Assembly (NCBI RefSeq): GCF_009687845.1
Contig: NZ_BLAD01000096.1
Coordinates: forward strand, 1 to 48,841
DNA length: 48,841 bases
Reading direction: 5' to 3'
Source: Acrocarpospora corrugata
GTDB lineage: Bacteria > Actinomycetota > Actinomycetes > Streptosporangiales > Streptosporangiaceae
Shown here piece by piece: positions 14,793 to 22,560 of this stretch. The first letter of the stretch is position 1; every line of letters starts with the position of its first letter. The notes under the pieces were generated by a model. The model had not been told where the DNA came from. It did no database searches and saw nothing but the letters and a program-made list of their open reading frames with translations. The translations under genes and the position numbers were made by a program.

Positions 14793-16586
14793 TCAGCTGG
14801 CTTCCTGGAAGGCCTTTCCGGACTCCGTGGCCGAGCCGTCCTCGTGGAACAGGCCGCTGCCGGGTTTCGACTTCGAGGCCGGCAGGCCGAACCAGGCGTA
14901 GCGGTGCACGTAGGGGAGGGTGGCCAGCATTTTCGTGGAGGCGGTCAGGAAGGCGGCCTGCTCGGCGTCGGACGCGTACGTGGCGCCGTTGCTGAAGTCG
15001 ATCAGTGCGTATTCGGTCAGCCAGATGGGCTTGCCGTAGCGTTTGTGGACCGCCGCCAGGTAGGACTTCAGGTGCGAGACCGCCGGCTGGGTCCGGAAGT
15101 CCGACCCGTACCAGTGCAGCGTGATGAAATCGACCCGGTAGTCCCTGGCCTGCGCGCCCTTCATGAAACGGTCGAGCCAGCTCCCCGGCTGGTCCCCGCC
15201 GAACGCGACACCGGGACTGCCGAGAACGCGACCGGCCTCCATCAGCTTCGGCCAGTGCGACAGCGCCTCCTCGACCGTCATGTTCGCCTGCGCGGCCAGG
15301 TCGGGTTCGTTGAAACTCAGCAGATAGGGCCCGGCGCTCTTGGCCTCGGCCAGCGCCTGCGGGGTGACGTTCTCGGCGGCCCTGATCATCGGAATGAACC
15401 GGGTGTTCTTCGGGGTGTCGATCCCGTGGTGATGGCTGGCCCACGTGTAGTACCAGCTGGCCTTGGCCTGGGCCAGGCCCTGGCTGACGTTGGGCGCGTT
15501 CCAGACCGCCACCCCCTTCTTGTCCGACGCCGCGACCACCACCGGATCGGGTTCGGGCACCGGCGCCACCCGGTCGAGGGTGGGGGACGGCCGGGTCGGG
15601 ACGAACGTGGGCGCGGCCGAGGTGGTGATGGCCTGCGCCGGCGGTGACTCCTTCGGCGGCGGGGGCATGAGCTGGGTGATCACCAGCGTGCTGATCGCGA
15701 TGGTGGCGACCCCGGCGGCGCCGGCGATGGCGGCCTTGCCCCCCGCGCTCAGGGTGTGCGCGGCGACGGTGGCGATCTCGATCGACGGCGGCGAGGTGAG
15801 CAGGGCGTAACCGATTGGAATCGGGATGAGCGGCAGCCCGATGAGCAGCCGATCCAGCGGGATGAGTCCCTTCGTGTGCGGGGTGCAGTTCCGGCAGTCG
15901 CGGATATGCCGGGCGAAGCGCTTTCGCCACAGCGGCGTCGGAAGCGCGTCCCACTCCCAGGTGATCTCCCGCAGTTCCGCGCAGGTCGCCGCGTTCTGCA
16001 ACGCCCGGACGACCATGTGCGCGGTCTGCACCTGCTCCTTCATCCGCTGCACCCGCACGGCCGCGTGCCGTGGCGACAACCCCAGCGCCCCCGCCAGGTC
16101 GGCCCGCCCGAGTTCGCCGGTCTCCTCCAGCCACCACAGCGCCAGCAGCGCCCGGTCGTCGTTGTCCAGCCACCGGGTGGCCTCGGCGACCTCACGCCGC
16201 TGGTCGGTGAGGCCGAGCTGGAGGATCGTCACCATGGCGAAATCGGAGGCCGGGTCCGGCATCTCCGTCGCGGTGTCCAGGTCGGCCGTGCGGTGGTTCT
16301 CCGACCGCCGGTCCTGCTCGTGGTCCCGCACCTGCCGTACCGCGATGGCCACCAGCCACGACCGGTACGCCGAAAGGTCGCGAAGCCCCGGCAACCCGCG
16401 GACCACCCGGATCAGGGTCTCCTGCACCACATCGTCCACGTCCGTGTGCCCGTTCAGGGCCCGCCCGACGATGTTGTAGAGCAGGGGCAGCGAGTCGGCG
16501 ACCAGGGCGTCCAGGGCGCGCTGGTCCCCGTTCCGGGCGGCGGCCACCAGCGCCGTGTCCGGCCCGCTCCTGAGTTGACTCGCCAT
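14793..16586 (-). CDS. ECF-type sigma factor fused to zinc finger, membrane segment and extracellular glycosyl hydrolase
   Basis: One 597-residue polypeptide. Residues about 27-95 are sigma region 2 (DVDDVVQETLIRVVRGLPGL; SAYRSWLVAIAVRQ) and about 130-195 are region 4 (GELGRADLAGALGLSPRHAA). Next comes an anti-sigma-like H-x3-C-x2-C finger (His227, Cys231, Cys234). A hydrophobic stretch at about 282-306 is a probable membrane helix, and a Pro/Thr-rich linker spans about 307-350. The C-terminal domain resembles Asl1/GH128 beta-glucanases, with FNEPD (Glu427, probable acid/base) and WLTEY (Glu525, probable nucleophile). ATG 16586 follows a GGGCGGGGG stretch; in-frame codons extend further upstream. 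Topology puts the sigma factor inside and the hydrolase outside. Membrane-tethered sigma fusions are known in actinobacteria; that this one senses glucan, and how sigma is released, are inferences. Confidence 0.93.
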   Translation of the reverse strand: MASQLRSGPDTALVAAARNGDQRALDALVADSLPLLYNIVGRALNGHTDVDDVVQETLIRVVRGLPGLRDLSAYRSWLVAIAVRQVRDHEQDRRSENHRTADLDTATEMPDPASDFAMVTILQLGLTDQRREVAEATRWLDNDDRALLALWWLEETGELGRADLAGALGLSPRHAAVRVQRMKEQVQTAHMVVRALQNAATCAELREITWEWDALPTPLWRKRFARHIRDCRNCTPHTKGLIPLDRLLIGLPLIPIPIGYALLTSPPSIEIATVAAHTLSAGGKAAIAGAAGVATIAISTLVITQLMPPPPKESPPAQAITTSAAPTFVPTRPSPTLDRVAPVPEPDPVVVAASDKKGVAVWNAPNVSQGLAQAKASWYYTWASHHHGIDTPKNTRFIPMIRAAENVTPQALAEAKSAGPYLLSFNEPDLAAQANMTVEEALSHWPKLMEAGRVLGSPGVAFGGDQPGSWLDRFMKGAQARDYRVDFITLHWYGSDFRTQPAVSHLKSYLAAVHKRYGKPIWLTEYALIDFSNGATYASDAEQAAFLTASTKMLATLPYVHRYAWFGLPASKSKPGSGLFHEDGSATESGKAFQEAS

Positions 16587-16644
16587 CAGCCCCCGCCCTC
16601 GTCGGCTTCCGTCATCCAGGAGACCGTCCCGGAACAGCCCAGAT

Positions 16645-16667
16645 AACAAATTTTCGGAATTTTTGTT
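16645..16667. promoter_or_regulatory. AT-rich imperfect 23-bp palindrome in divergent promoter region
   Basis: The pattern is AACAAA-NN-TTC-G-GAA-NN-TTTGTT, an inverted repeat centred on 16656 with two mismatched positions per arm. It is a conspicuous AT island in GC-rich DNA, placed between the sigma-hydrolase gene and the secreted CBM32-DUF1996 gene. A GGAAC sequence, the ECF -35 element type, occurs at 16631-16635 on the plus strand. Operator or promoter function is inferred. Confidence 0.4.
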
Positions 16668-16761
16668 GTCCGGCGCTCCCGCCGGGGTCTCCCAGTACAA
16701 GGGGCGAAGGCCTCATACCCCAACATCCCTCAACTCCCTCGTACAAAGGACCTCATCAGTA

Positions 16762-18168
16762 ATGAGAGAGACCAGTACCAGAGTTTCCCGCCTCGCGCTG
16801 GGGGCTGTCCTCGGCGCCTGCCTGATGAACGGGGTCAGCCCGGCCAACGCGGCCGAAGTGCCACTGTCCCAGCAGCGCCTCGTCGCTGCCTCGTCGGCCG
16901 AGCGTGGCGACCTCTCGCCCTCGGCGGCGGTGGACGGCAAGACCAGCACGCGCTGGTCCAGCAAGTTCAGCGACCCCCAGTGGCTCCAGGTGGATCTCGG
17001 CTCGGTACGGGCGATCAAGAAGATCGTGATCAACTGGGAGCACGCGTACGCCAGCGCGTACACGATCCAGGTCTCTGACGGCAGCGGCGAGTGGGAGACC
17101 GTGCGGAGCGCCGCCGGCATCGACGGCGTGCAGACCCTGAACCTCTCCACCAGCGGCCGCTACGTCCGGCTGCACGCCACCAAGCGCGCCACCCAGTGGG
17201 GCGTCTCGCTCTGGGAGTTCCAGGTCTTCGGCACCGCGGGGACGACCACCCCCAGCCCGACCCCGAGCCCCAAGCCCAGCGCCACCCCCACCCCGACGAA
17301 GCCGGCGACCACCCCGACCCCCACCCCCACCGCGCCCAAGCCGACCCCGACGCCGACCACGTCCAACCCGACGGGTGGCGACCTGCCGCGCGGTCCGGTT
17401 CCGCCGGGCGCGGTGCGCGTCGCGGAGTTCGTCGCGGAGTGCCCGTTCACGCACCGCCTGCCCGACGACCCGATCGTGATGCCGGGCCTGCCGGGCGGCT
17501 CGCACATGCACAGCTTCATGGGCAACAAGACCACCAACGCCGGCACCAACCTGGGCAGCCTGCTCAAGGGCGGCACCACCTGCGAGCCTGACGTCGACCT
17601 GTCCTCCTACTGGGTGCCGACCCTGTACAACGGCGACACTCCGGTCGAGCCCAGCAGCGGCACCTTCTACTACCTGGGCGAAGGCGTACGCGAAGAGCTG
17701 GCCGCGCAGACCCGCTCGTTCCCGCTCGGCCTGCGGGTCGTGGCGGGCAACGCCAAGGCCACCGGCGCCGACAGCACGAGCAGCGCGCGCTGGTCCTGCC
17801 TGCACGCCGGGCACGTGGGCGCGTCCAAGAACTTCGTGAACTGCCCGGCCGGCACCAAGCTGGAGACCTACCTGGACTTCCCGCACTGCTGGAACGGCAA
17901 GGACCTGGACTCGCCCGACCACAAGAGCCACATGTCCTACCCGTCCGGCAACGGCTGCCCGGCGACCCACCCCGTCGTCGTGCCGAAGCTGCGCATGGTG
18001 CTCCGCTACACGATCAACGGGGACCCGGCCGCGTTCCGGCTCTCCTCCGGACCCGGATACACGATGCACGGCGACTTCTTCAATGCCTGGCCCGAGGCTG
18101 AGCTGGAGCGACGCGTTCGCGACTGCATCCGGCCGAAGGTCAAATGCGGCCCGGACGGAACAGCCTGA
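16762..18168 (+). CDS. Secreted F5/8C (CBM32-like)-DUF1996 protein
   Basis: A 468-residue exported protein. ATG 16762 has AAAGGA 11 bases upstream. The signal peptide ends near residue 31 (LMNGVSPANAA). Residues about 40-165 form a discoidin/F5-8C carbohydrate-binding domain (SAAVDGKTSTRWSSKFSDPQ; WLQVDLGSVRAIKKIVINW; RYVRLHATKR). A Pro/Thr repeat linker spans about 168-220. The rest is DUF1996, with HMHSFMGN, TCEPDVDLSSYWVPTLYNG and the C-terminal HGDFFNAW; its conserved His residues suggest a metal or catalytic site, but the function is unknown. It is divergent from the sigma-hydrolase gene and is its most obvious candidate target. Confidence 0.95.
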   Translation: MRETSTRVSRLALGAVLGACLMNGVSPANAAEVPLSQQRLVAASSAERGDLSPSAAVDGKTSTRWSSKFSDPQWLQVDLGSVRAIKKIVINWEHAYASAYTIQVSDGSGEWETVRSAAGIDGVQTLNLSTSGRYVRLHATKRATQWGVSLWEFQVFGTAGTTTPSPTPSPKPSATPTPTKPATTPTPTPTAPKPTPTPTTSNPTGGDLPRGPVPPGAVRVAEFVAECPFTHRLPDDPIVMPGLPGGSHMHSFMGNKTTNAGTNLGSLLKGGTTCEPDVDLSSYWVPTLYNGDTPVEPSSGTFYYLGEGVREELAAQTRSFPLGLRVVAGNAKATGADSTSSARWSCLHAGHVGASKNFVNCPAGTKLETYLDFPHCWNGKDLDSPDHKSHMSYPSGNGCPATHPVVVPKLRMVLRYTINGDPAAFRLSSGPGYTMHGDFFNAWPEAELERRVRDCIRPKVKCGPDGTA

Positions 18169-18186
18169 CCCGTCCGCGTGCGGCGG

Positions 18187-18206
18187 GACCCGGGCGCCGC
18201 CGGGTC
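18187..18206 (+). terminator. GC hairpin after the DUF1996 gene
   Basis: GACCCGG (18187-18193), a 6-base loop, then CCGGGTC (18200-18206), 18 bases after the stop codon, without a T-run. The downstream gene starts only 31 bases later, so it may attenuate rather than fully terminate. Confidence 0.35.
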
Positions 18207-18236
18207 TCGCCGCCGGCCTTATCAACAGGGGTGTAG

Positions 18237-18776
18237 ATGAGAGTCGCAGCCATCGGATTGATCACCGCCATGCTGGTGGCGGGCTGCGCGCGGCCGGAAA
18301 CGCCGCCCGCGGTGGCGGAACCGGTCGCCGCGAGCACGTTCAACGCGACCGACGTCGCCTGGTTGCAGCTGCTCATCCCGATGACCGAGCAGGCCCTGGT
18401 GCTGATCGAGTCAGTGCCGGAGCACACCGCGAACCCGCAGGTCATCCAGCTCGCGACGGCGATGAACGGCGAACACCGGGAGCAGCTGACCCGGCTGCGC
18501 GCCCTGCTCGGCCGGGCCGGAGTGCCCGAGACCGATATCCACGACGGTCACGACATTCCCGGCATCGTCACTCCGGACGACCTGCTCATCCTCACCAAGA
18601 CCAGAGACGCCACCTTCGACCGCCTCTTCGCCGAACACGTCGGGGACTACCTCCGGCAGTCCGTCCTGGTGGCCAAGGGCGAGCAGGACTCCGGCGCCGA
18701 CCGGGAGACCAAGGCCTTCGCGCAGACCATGTCGCAGGCCCGCACCGGCGAACTGACCCGGCTCGGCGCACGATGA
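18237..18776 (+). CDS. DUF305 lipoprotein
   Basis: A 179-residue exported lipoprotein with lipobox LVAGC at the end of a short signal peptide (lipidated Cys at about residue 17). The mature part is a helical, ferritin-like DUF305 domain (ATDVAWLQLLIPMTEQALVLIE; TAMNGEHREQLTRLRALL). The family's usual paired His in the first helix (M-I-P-H-H-x-Q-A) is here MT, so one presumed metal site is missing. It overlaps the flavocytochrome gene by ATGA, implying a joint role at the outer face of the membrane, perhaps in metal handling. The reaction is not assigned. Confidence 0.9.
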   Translation: MRVAAIGLITAMLVAGCARPETPPAVAEPVAASTFNATDVAWLQLLIPMTEQALVLIESVPEHTANPQVIQLATAMNGEHREQLTRLRALLGRAGVPETDIHDGHDIPGIVTPDDLLILTKTRDATFDRLFAEHVGDYLRQSVLVAKGEQDSGADRETKAFAQTMSQARTGELTRLGAR

Positions 18777-20137
18777 CCCTCACCGAGCCCAAGATCTCCG
18801 CGCCGACGAAGCGAAAGCGCCGCCCGACACCCCCTCGCCCGGTCTTCCCCTGGCAGGCGAACCCCGGTGTCGTGCTGACGCTGATCTCCGTCGGCGCGGT
18901 TGCCGCGACCGCCCGGTGCTGGGCAGACCTTTCGTCCGTCGTGGGGGCGGTCGACTGGTTCGCCTGGGCCGGGCGGCTCTCGGGCCTGCTGGCCGGGTAC
19001 GCGTGCGCCATCCTGCTCGGCCTGATGGCCAGGATGCCCTTCCTCGACCGGGGCGTCGGCACCGACCGGCTGGCCCGCTGGCACGCGCTCGGCGGACGCT
19101 GGACGATCATCCTCTCGGTCGCCCACATGGTGTTCGTCGTCGCCGCGCACAGCGCGGAAGCCGGTCTGCTCACCGGCACGGCGCGCCTGCTGACCGACGG
19201 CGAGGGCATCTGGGAGGCGACACTCGGGCTGGCCCTGCTGATCGGCGTGGGCGTCGTGTCGGCGCGCGGCATCAGACGGCTGATGCGCTACGAGATCTGG
19301 CACTACCTGCATTTCTTCACCTATGTCGCGGTGTTCGCGGCCTTCTCCCACCAGCTCACCGGCCCCGACTTCGCCGGCGGCGGCCTGGCCCGCCTGCTCT
19401 GGCTGGCCCTCTACCTGAGCGTCAGCGCGGCCCTGCTCTGGTGCCGCTTCCTCAGCCCGGTACGGCAGGCCCTCCGCCACCGCCTCCGCATCGTCGAGAC
19501 CCGATGGGAGTCCGCCAGTGTGATCTCGGTCTACCTGTCCGGGACACACCTCGACGACCTGCGCGCGGAACCCGGGCAGTTCTTCCGCTGGCGCTTCCTC
19601 GCGCCCGGAATGTGGTGGACGGCGAACCCGTACTCGCTGTCGGCGCCCGTCAACCCGCGCTACCTCCGGATCACCGTCAAGGTCATCGGCGACCACAGCC
19701 GCGCGCTCTCCCGGCTACGCCCGGGCACCCGGGTCGTGGCCGAAGGCCCGTACGGCGCGCTCACGGCCGCCCGCAGACGCAACGCCCGAGTCCTGCTGAT
19801 CGGCGGCGGAGTCGGCATAAGCCCGCTGCGCACACTCTTCGAGACCCTGCCGGGACACCTCACCCTCGTCTACATGGCCCGCCGCGACGAGGACCTCGTG
19901 CTGCGCGACGAACTCGACGCCATCGCCGCCCGCCGCGGCGCCACCGTCCTCTACACGGTCGACGAGGCCCGCGTGGTCCCGCTCACCGGCCGGGCACTCC
20001 GGGTGCTCGTCCCCGGCCTGGCCGACCACGACGTCTACATCTGCGGCCCGACCGGCATGACCACGGCCGCCAGGAACGCCCTGCGCCGCGCCGGAGTACC
20101 GGCCCGCCGGATCCACGTCGAGTGCTTCGACTTCTGA
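18773..20137 (+). CDS. Ferric-reductase-like flavocytochrome (heme membrane domain + FAD/NAD domain)
   Basis: A 454-residue membrane oxidoreductase from ATG 18773. After a basic N-terminal tail come about six hydrophobic helices of the ferric-reductase type, with candidate heme ligands in the WHALGGR/SVAHMVF and IWHYLHFF/FSHQLT segments. The C-terminal half is a ferredoxin-NADP reductase module: FAD motif NPYSLSAP (R-x-Y-S variant), nucleotide motif LLIGGGVGISPLRTLFE, and CGPTGMT before an aromatic terminus (ECFDF). Electrons would run from cytoplasmic NAD(P)H through FAD and hemes to an external acceptor. Coupling to the DUF305 lipoprotein suggests that protein or its bound metal as partner (inferred). 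Confidence 0.94.
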   Translation: MTLTEPKISAPTKRKRRPTPPRPVFPWQANPGVVLTLISVGAVAATARCWADLSSVVGAVDWFAWAGRLSGLLAGYACAILLGLMARMPFLDRGVGTDRLARWHALGGRWTIILSVAHMVFVVAAHSAEAGLLTGTARLLTDGEGIWEATLGLALLIGVGVVSARGIRRLMRYEIWHYLHFFTYVAVFAAFSHQLTGPDFAGGGLARLLWLALYLSVSAALLWCRFLSPVRQALRHRLRIVETRWESASVISVYLSGTHLDDLRAEPGQFFRWRFLAPGMWWTANPYSLSAPVNPRYLRITVKVIGDHSRALSRLRPGTRVVAEGPYGALTAARRRNARVLLIGGGVGISPLRTLFETLPGHLTLVYMARRDEDLVLRDELDAIAARRGATVLYTVDEARVVPLTGRALRVLVPGLADHDVYICGPTGMTTAARNALRRAGVPARRIHVECFDF

Positions 20138-20149
20138 ACGACCTATTGA

Positions 20150-20177
20150 CTCAAGGTTCTCTTATGCCTCCCTTGAG
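20150..20177 (+). terminator. Weak hairpin after the flavocytochrome gene
   Basis: CTCAAGG (20150-20156) and CCTTGAG (20171-20177) with a 14-base loop, 12 bases after the stop. The remaining 194 bases up to the chitinase start are non-coding and hold no other clear signal: TTGACT (20302) and TTGACC (20314) resemble -35 boxes but have no good -10 partner. Confidence 0.3.
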
Positions 20178-20371
20178 CCGCATTTAATGTCACAAACACG
20201 TCAAGCCAGCTAACGTACGGAAATCGCAGGCCATCGCCCCTGGCAGCCACGATCTGCCGGTCCCGTCACCTGGGCGATGCGAAAGCACGAAATTTCCGGA
20301 CTTGACTGGTGCCTTGACCTGCGCAGGGCCGACACCCCGCGCGGCCGACGCCGCCGGAAAGGCGTGATTAC

Positions 20372-21457
20372 GTGACGAGACAACGGATCATGGCGTGGTT
20401 CGCCGCCCTGCTGATGGCGGGCGCACTGGCGACGATCCTGCCATCCTCCCCAGCCGCCGCCGCGGCCTGCGCGACGGCCTGGAACTCCTCCTCGATCTAC
20501 ACCGGCGGCATGACGGTCTCCCACAACGGCCGCAACTGGCTGGCCAAGTGGTGGACTCAGAACGAGGCGCCCCCCGGCACCACCGGCGTCTGGGCCGACC
20601 AGGGCACCTGCGGCGGCACGAACCCGCCCCCCACCAACCCGCCCCCGAGCGGCTGCAACCACCCGAACTGGCAGGCCGGCACCTGGTACCCGGCGGGCAG
20701 CATCGTCCGCTACACCAACGGCCAGTACTACCGCGCCGAGCACGACAACCCGGGCTACGACCCGATCATCAGCACCTGGTACTGGGACCCGTACACCTGC
20801 GGCACCACCCCGCCGCCCACCAACCCGCCCCCGACCGGTGGATTCGTGGTCAGCGAAGCCCAGTTCAACCAGATGTTCCCGGGCCGGAACTCCTTCTACA
20901 CCTACAGCGGCCTGGTGGCGGCGCTCAGCGCGTACCCCGGCTTCGCCAAGACCGGCAGTGACACGGTCCGCCGGCAGGAGGCGGCCGCGTTCCTGGCCAA
21001 CGTGAGCCACGAGACCGGCGGCCTGGTGCACATCGTCGAGCAGAACACCGCGAACTACCCGCACTACTGCGACGCCGGCCAGCCGTACGGGTGCCCGGCC
21101 GGGCAGGCCGCCTACTACGGGCGTGGCCCGATCCAGCTGAGCTGGAACTTCAACTACAAGGCGGCCGGGGACGCGCTCGGCATCAACCTGCTCGCCAACC
21201 CCTACCTGGTGCAGAACGACGCCGCCGTGGCGTGGAAGACCGCGCTCTGGTACTGGAACACCCAGAACGGCCCCGGCACGATGACCGCGCACAACGCGAT
21301 GGTCAACGGCGCGGGCTTCGGGCAGACCATCCGGAGCATCAACGGCAGCCTGGAGTGCGACGGCCGCAACCCCGCCCAGGTCCAGAGCAGGGTGGCCAAG
21401 TACCAGAGCTTCGTCCAGATCCTGGGGACGACGCCGGGCGCCAACCTGACCTGCTGA
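20372..21457 (+). CDS. Secreted GH19 chitinase with two CBM5/12 modules
   Basis: A 361-residue exported enzyme that hydrolyses chitin beta-1,4 bonds with inversion. GTG 20372 is preceded by GGAAAGG. The signal peptide runs to about residue 31. Two Trp-rich CBM5/12 chitin-binding modules follow (about 33-80 and 95-143), each bracketed by Cys residues and separated by TNPPP linkers. The GH19 domain starts near 157; catalytic acid Glu214 lies in SHETGG and the probable base Glu223 in IVEQN. YYGRGPIQLSWNFNY is the diagnostic second signature. Length and order fit the ChiC/bacterial class IV-like type. It lies directly upstream of the AA10 monooxygenase, its expected partner on crystalline chitin. 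Confidence 0.96.
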   Translation: MTRQRIMAWFAALLMAGALATILPSSPAAAAACATAWNSSSIYTGGMTVSHNGRNWLAKWWTQNEAPPGTTGVWADQGTCGGTNPPPTNPPPSGCNHPNWQAGTWYPAGSIVRYTNGQYYRAEHDNPGYDPIISTWYWDPYTCGTTPPPTNPPPTGGFVVSEAQFNQMFPGRNSFYTYSGLVAALSAYPGFAKTGSDTVRRQEAAAFLANVSHETGGLVHIVEQNTANYPHYCDAGQPYGCPAGQAAYYGRGPIQLSWNFNYKAAGDALGINLLANPYLVQNDAAVAWKTALWYWNTQNGPGTMTAHNAMVNGAGFGQTIRSINGSLECDGRNPAQVQSRVAKYQSFVQILGTTPGANLTC

Positions 21458-21503
21458 AGTCTCCTCTTGCGCCTTCCTGGGGGCTCATGGATAGTTAATT
21501 CTT

Positions 21504-21516
21504 AGGAAGGTTTCCT
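21504..21516 (+). promoter_or_regulatory. Short palindrome in AT-rich leader of the LPMO gene
   Basis: AGGAA-GGT-TTCCT followed by TTTTAAT, in the 173-base gap between the chitinase and LPMO genes. It could be a small terminator for the chitinase (T-rich tail, 5-bp stem) or an operator. Similar AGGAA...TTCCT palindromes upstream of actinobacterial secreted carbohydrate enzymes are my recollection, not checked. Confidence 0.3.
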
Positions 21517-21630
21517 TTTAATAGAGCTGAAGCTGGCGGCGTCACCCCGCTCGGCAAAGGCGAACCTTCGTCATCGGGCATTCCCCCCCAATGCCCGCGT
21601 ACCCGGAAGACCTCCCAAGGAGGAAGTCAG

Positions 21631-22488
21631 GTGTACTTACGAACTCGGGTGGCGTCCGCCGCCGCCGGTCTGCTGATCGGCTCGATCCTGGTGGTGCTGC
21701 CGTCCACGCCGGCCAGCGCCCACGGAACCATGTCCAATCCCCCCAGCCGCGTCTACACGTGCAAGAACGAAGGCCCGGAGAACCCGCAGTCCGCCGCCTG
21801 CAAGGCGGCCGTCGCCGCGGGCGGAACCCAGGCGTTCTACGACTGGAACGAGGTCTCCCTGCTGGAGGTCGGCGGCCAGCACCAGGCGTTCGTGCCGAAC
21901 GGCAAGCTGTGCAGCGCCGGCCGCGACAAGTACCGCGGCCTGGACCTGGCCCGCTCGGACTGGCCGGCGACCTCGTTCTCGGCCGGGCCGCGGACGATCA
22001 CCTACCACGCGACCGCGCCCCACTCCAACAGCAACTTCTCCTTCTACATCACCCGTAACGGGTGGAACCCCACGATGCCGTTGAACTGGTCGGACCTGGT
22101 CCACATCCAGACCTTCAACAACTTCAACCCGACCACGTTCACCAACTGGACGATCAACATCCCGGCGCGGACCGGTCGGCACATCCTGTACTCGATCTGG
22201 CAGCGCGTGGTCGGCAGCAACGAGGCCTTCTACACCTGCTCCGACGTGAACTTCGGCGGCAGCAACCCGCCCCCGACGAGCCCGCCTCCGACGACCCCGA
22301 CCCCCACGCCTCCGCCGCCGAGCCCGACCCCGACCCAGAACCCGGGCGGAACCTGGGCCGCCGGCGTCTTCTACGCCGTCGGCGCGCAGGTCACCTACGG
22401 CGGCCTCCGCTACCAGTGCCTCCAGCAGCACACCTCGCTGACCGGCTGGGAGCCGCCGAACGTGCCCGCCCTCTGGCGCAGGCTCTAG
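21631..22488 (+). CDS. AA10 lytic polysaccharide monooxygenase with CBM5/12
   Basis: A 285-residue secreted copper enzyme that cleaves chitin (or cellulose) oxidatively. GTG 21631 follows AGGAGG. The signal peptide ends in ASA at residue 30, so maturation exposes His31, the first half of the copper histidine brace; His131 (ATAPHSNSNF) is the second. A Phe near the C-terminus of the catalytic domain (SDVNF) fits the axial position. A Pro/Thr linker (about 210-240) leads to a C-terminal CBM5/12 (WAAGVFYAVGAQVTYGGLRY). Codon 3 is TTA, rare in this DNA. The preceding GH19 chitinase makes chitin the likely substrate. Confidence 0.96.
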   Translation: MYLRTRVASAAAGLLIGSILVVLPSTPASAHGTMSNPPSRVYTCKNEGPENPQSAACKAAVAAGGTQAFYDWNEVSLLEVGGQHQAFVPNGKLCSAGRDKYRGLDLARSDWPATSFSAGPRTITYHATAPHSNSNFSFYITRNGWNPTMPLNWSDLVHIQTFNNFNPTTFTNWTINIPARTGRHILYSIWQRVVGSNEAFYTCSDVNFGGSNPPPTSPPPTTPTPTPPPPSPTPTQNPGGTWAAGVFYAVGAQVTYGGLRYQCLQQHTSLTGWEPPNVPALWRRL

Positions 22489-22512
22489 AAAAGCAGCTCT
22501 GAGATGAGTGGT

Positions 22513-22541
22513 CCGCGCCCGGGTTCACAACCCGGGCGCGG
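22513..22541 (+). terminator. Strong 13-bp hairpin after the LPMO gene
   Basis: Arms 22513-22525 and 22529-22541 are perfectly complementary (CCGCGCCCGGGTT and its complement) with a 3-base loop. It lies 24 bases after the LPMO stop and 19 bases before the next start, without a T-run, as is usual for actinomycete terminators. Confidence 0.75.
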
Positions 22542-22560
22542 TCCCGCTTGGGAGGAAAGC

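Noticed and set aside
18083-18772. Long N-terminal extension of the flavocytochrome
   Set aside because: The extension is Arg/Pro-rich shadow coding over the DUF1996 3' end and the DUF305 gene; the ATGA-coupled ATG 18773 is the natural start.
20290-20330. ACTGGTGCCTTGACCT as a possible DasR-type chitin-regulation site upstream of the chitinase
   Set aside because: It matches only the left half of the known 16-base consensus and is not palindromic; similarity is too weak.
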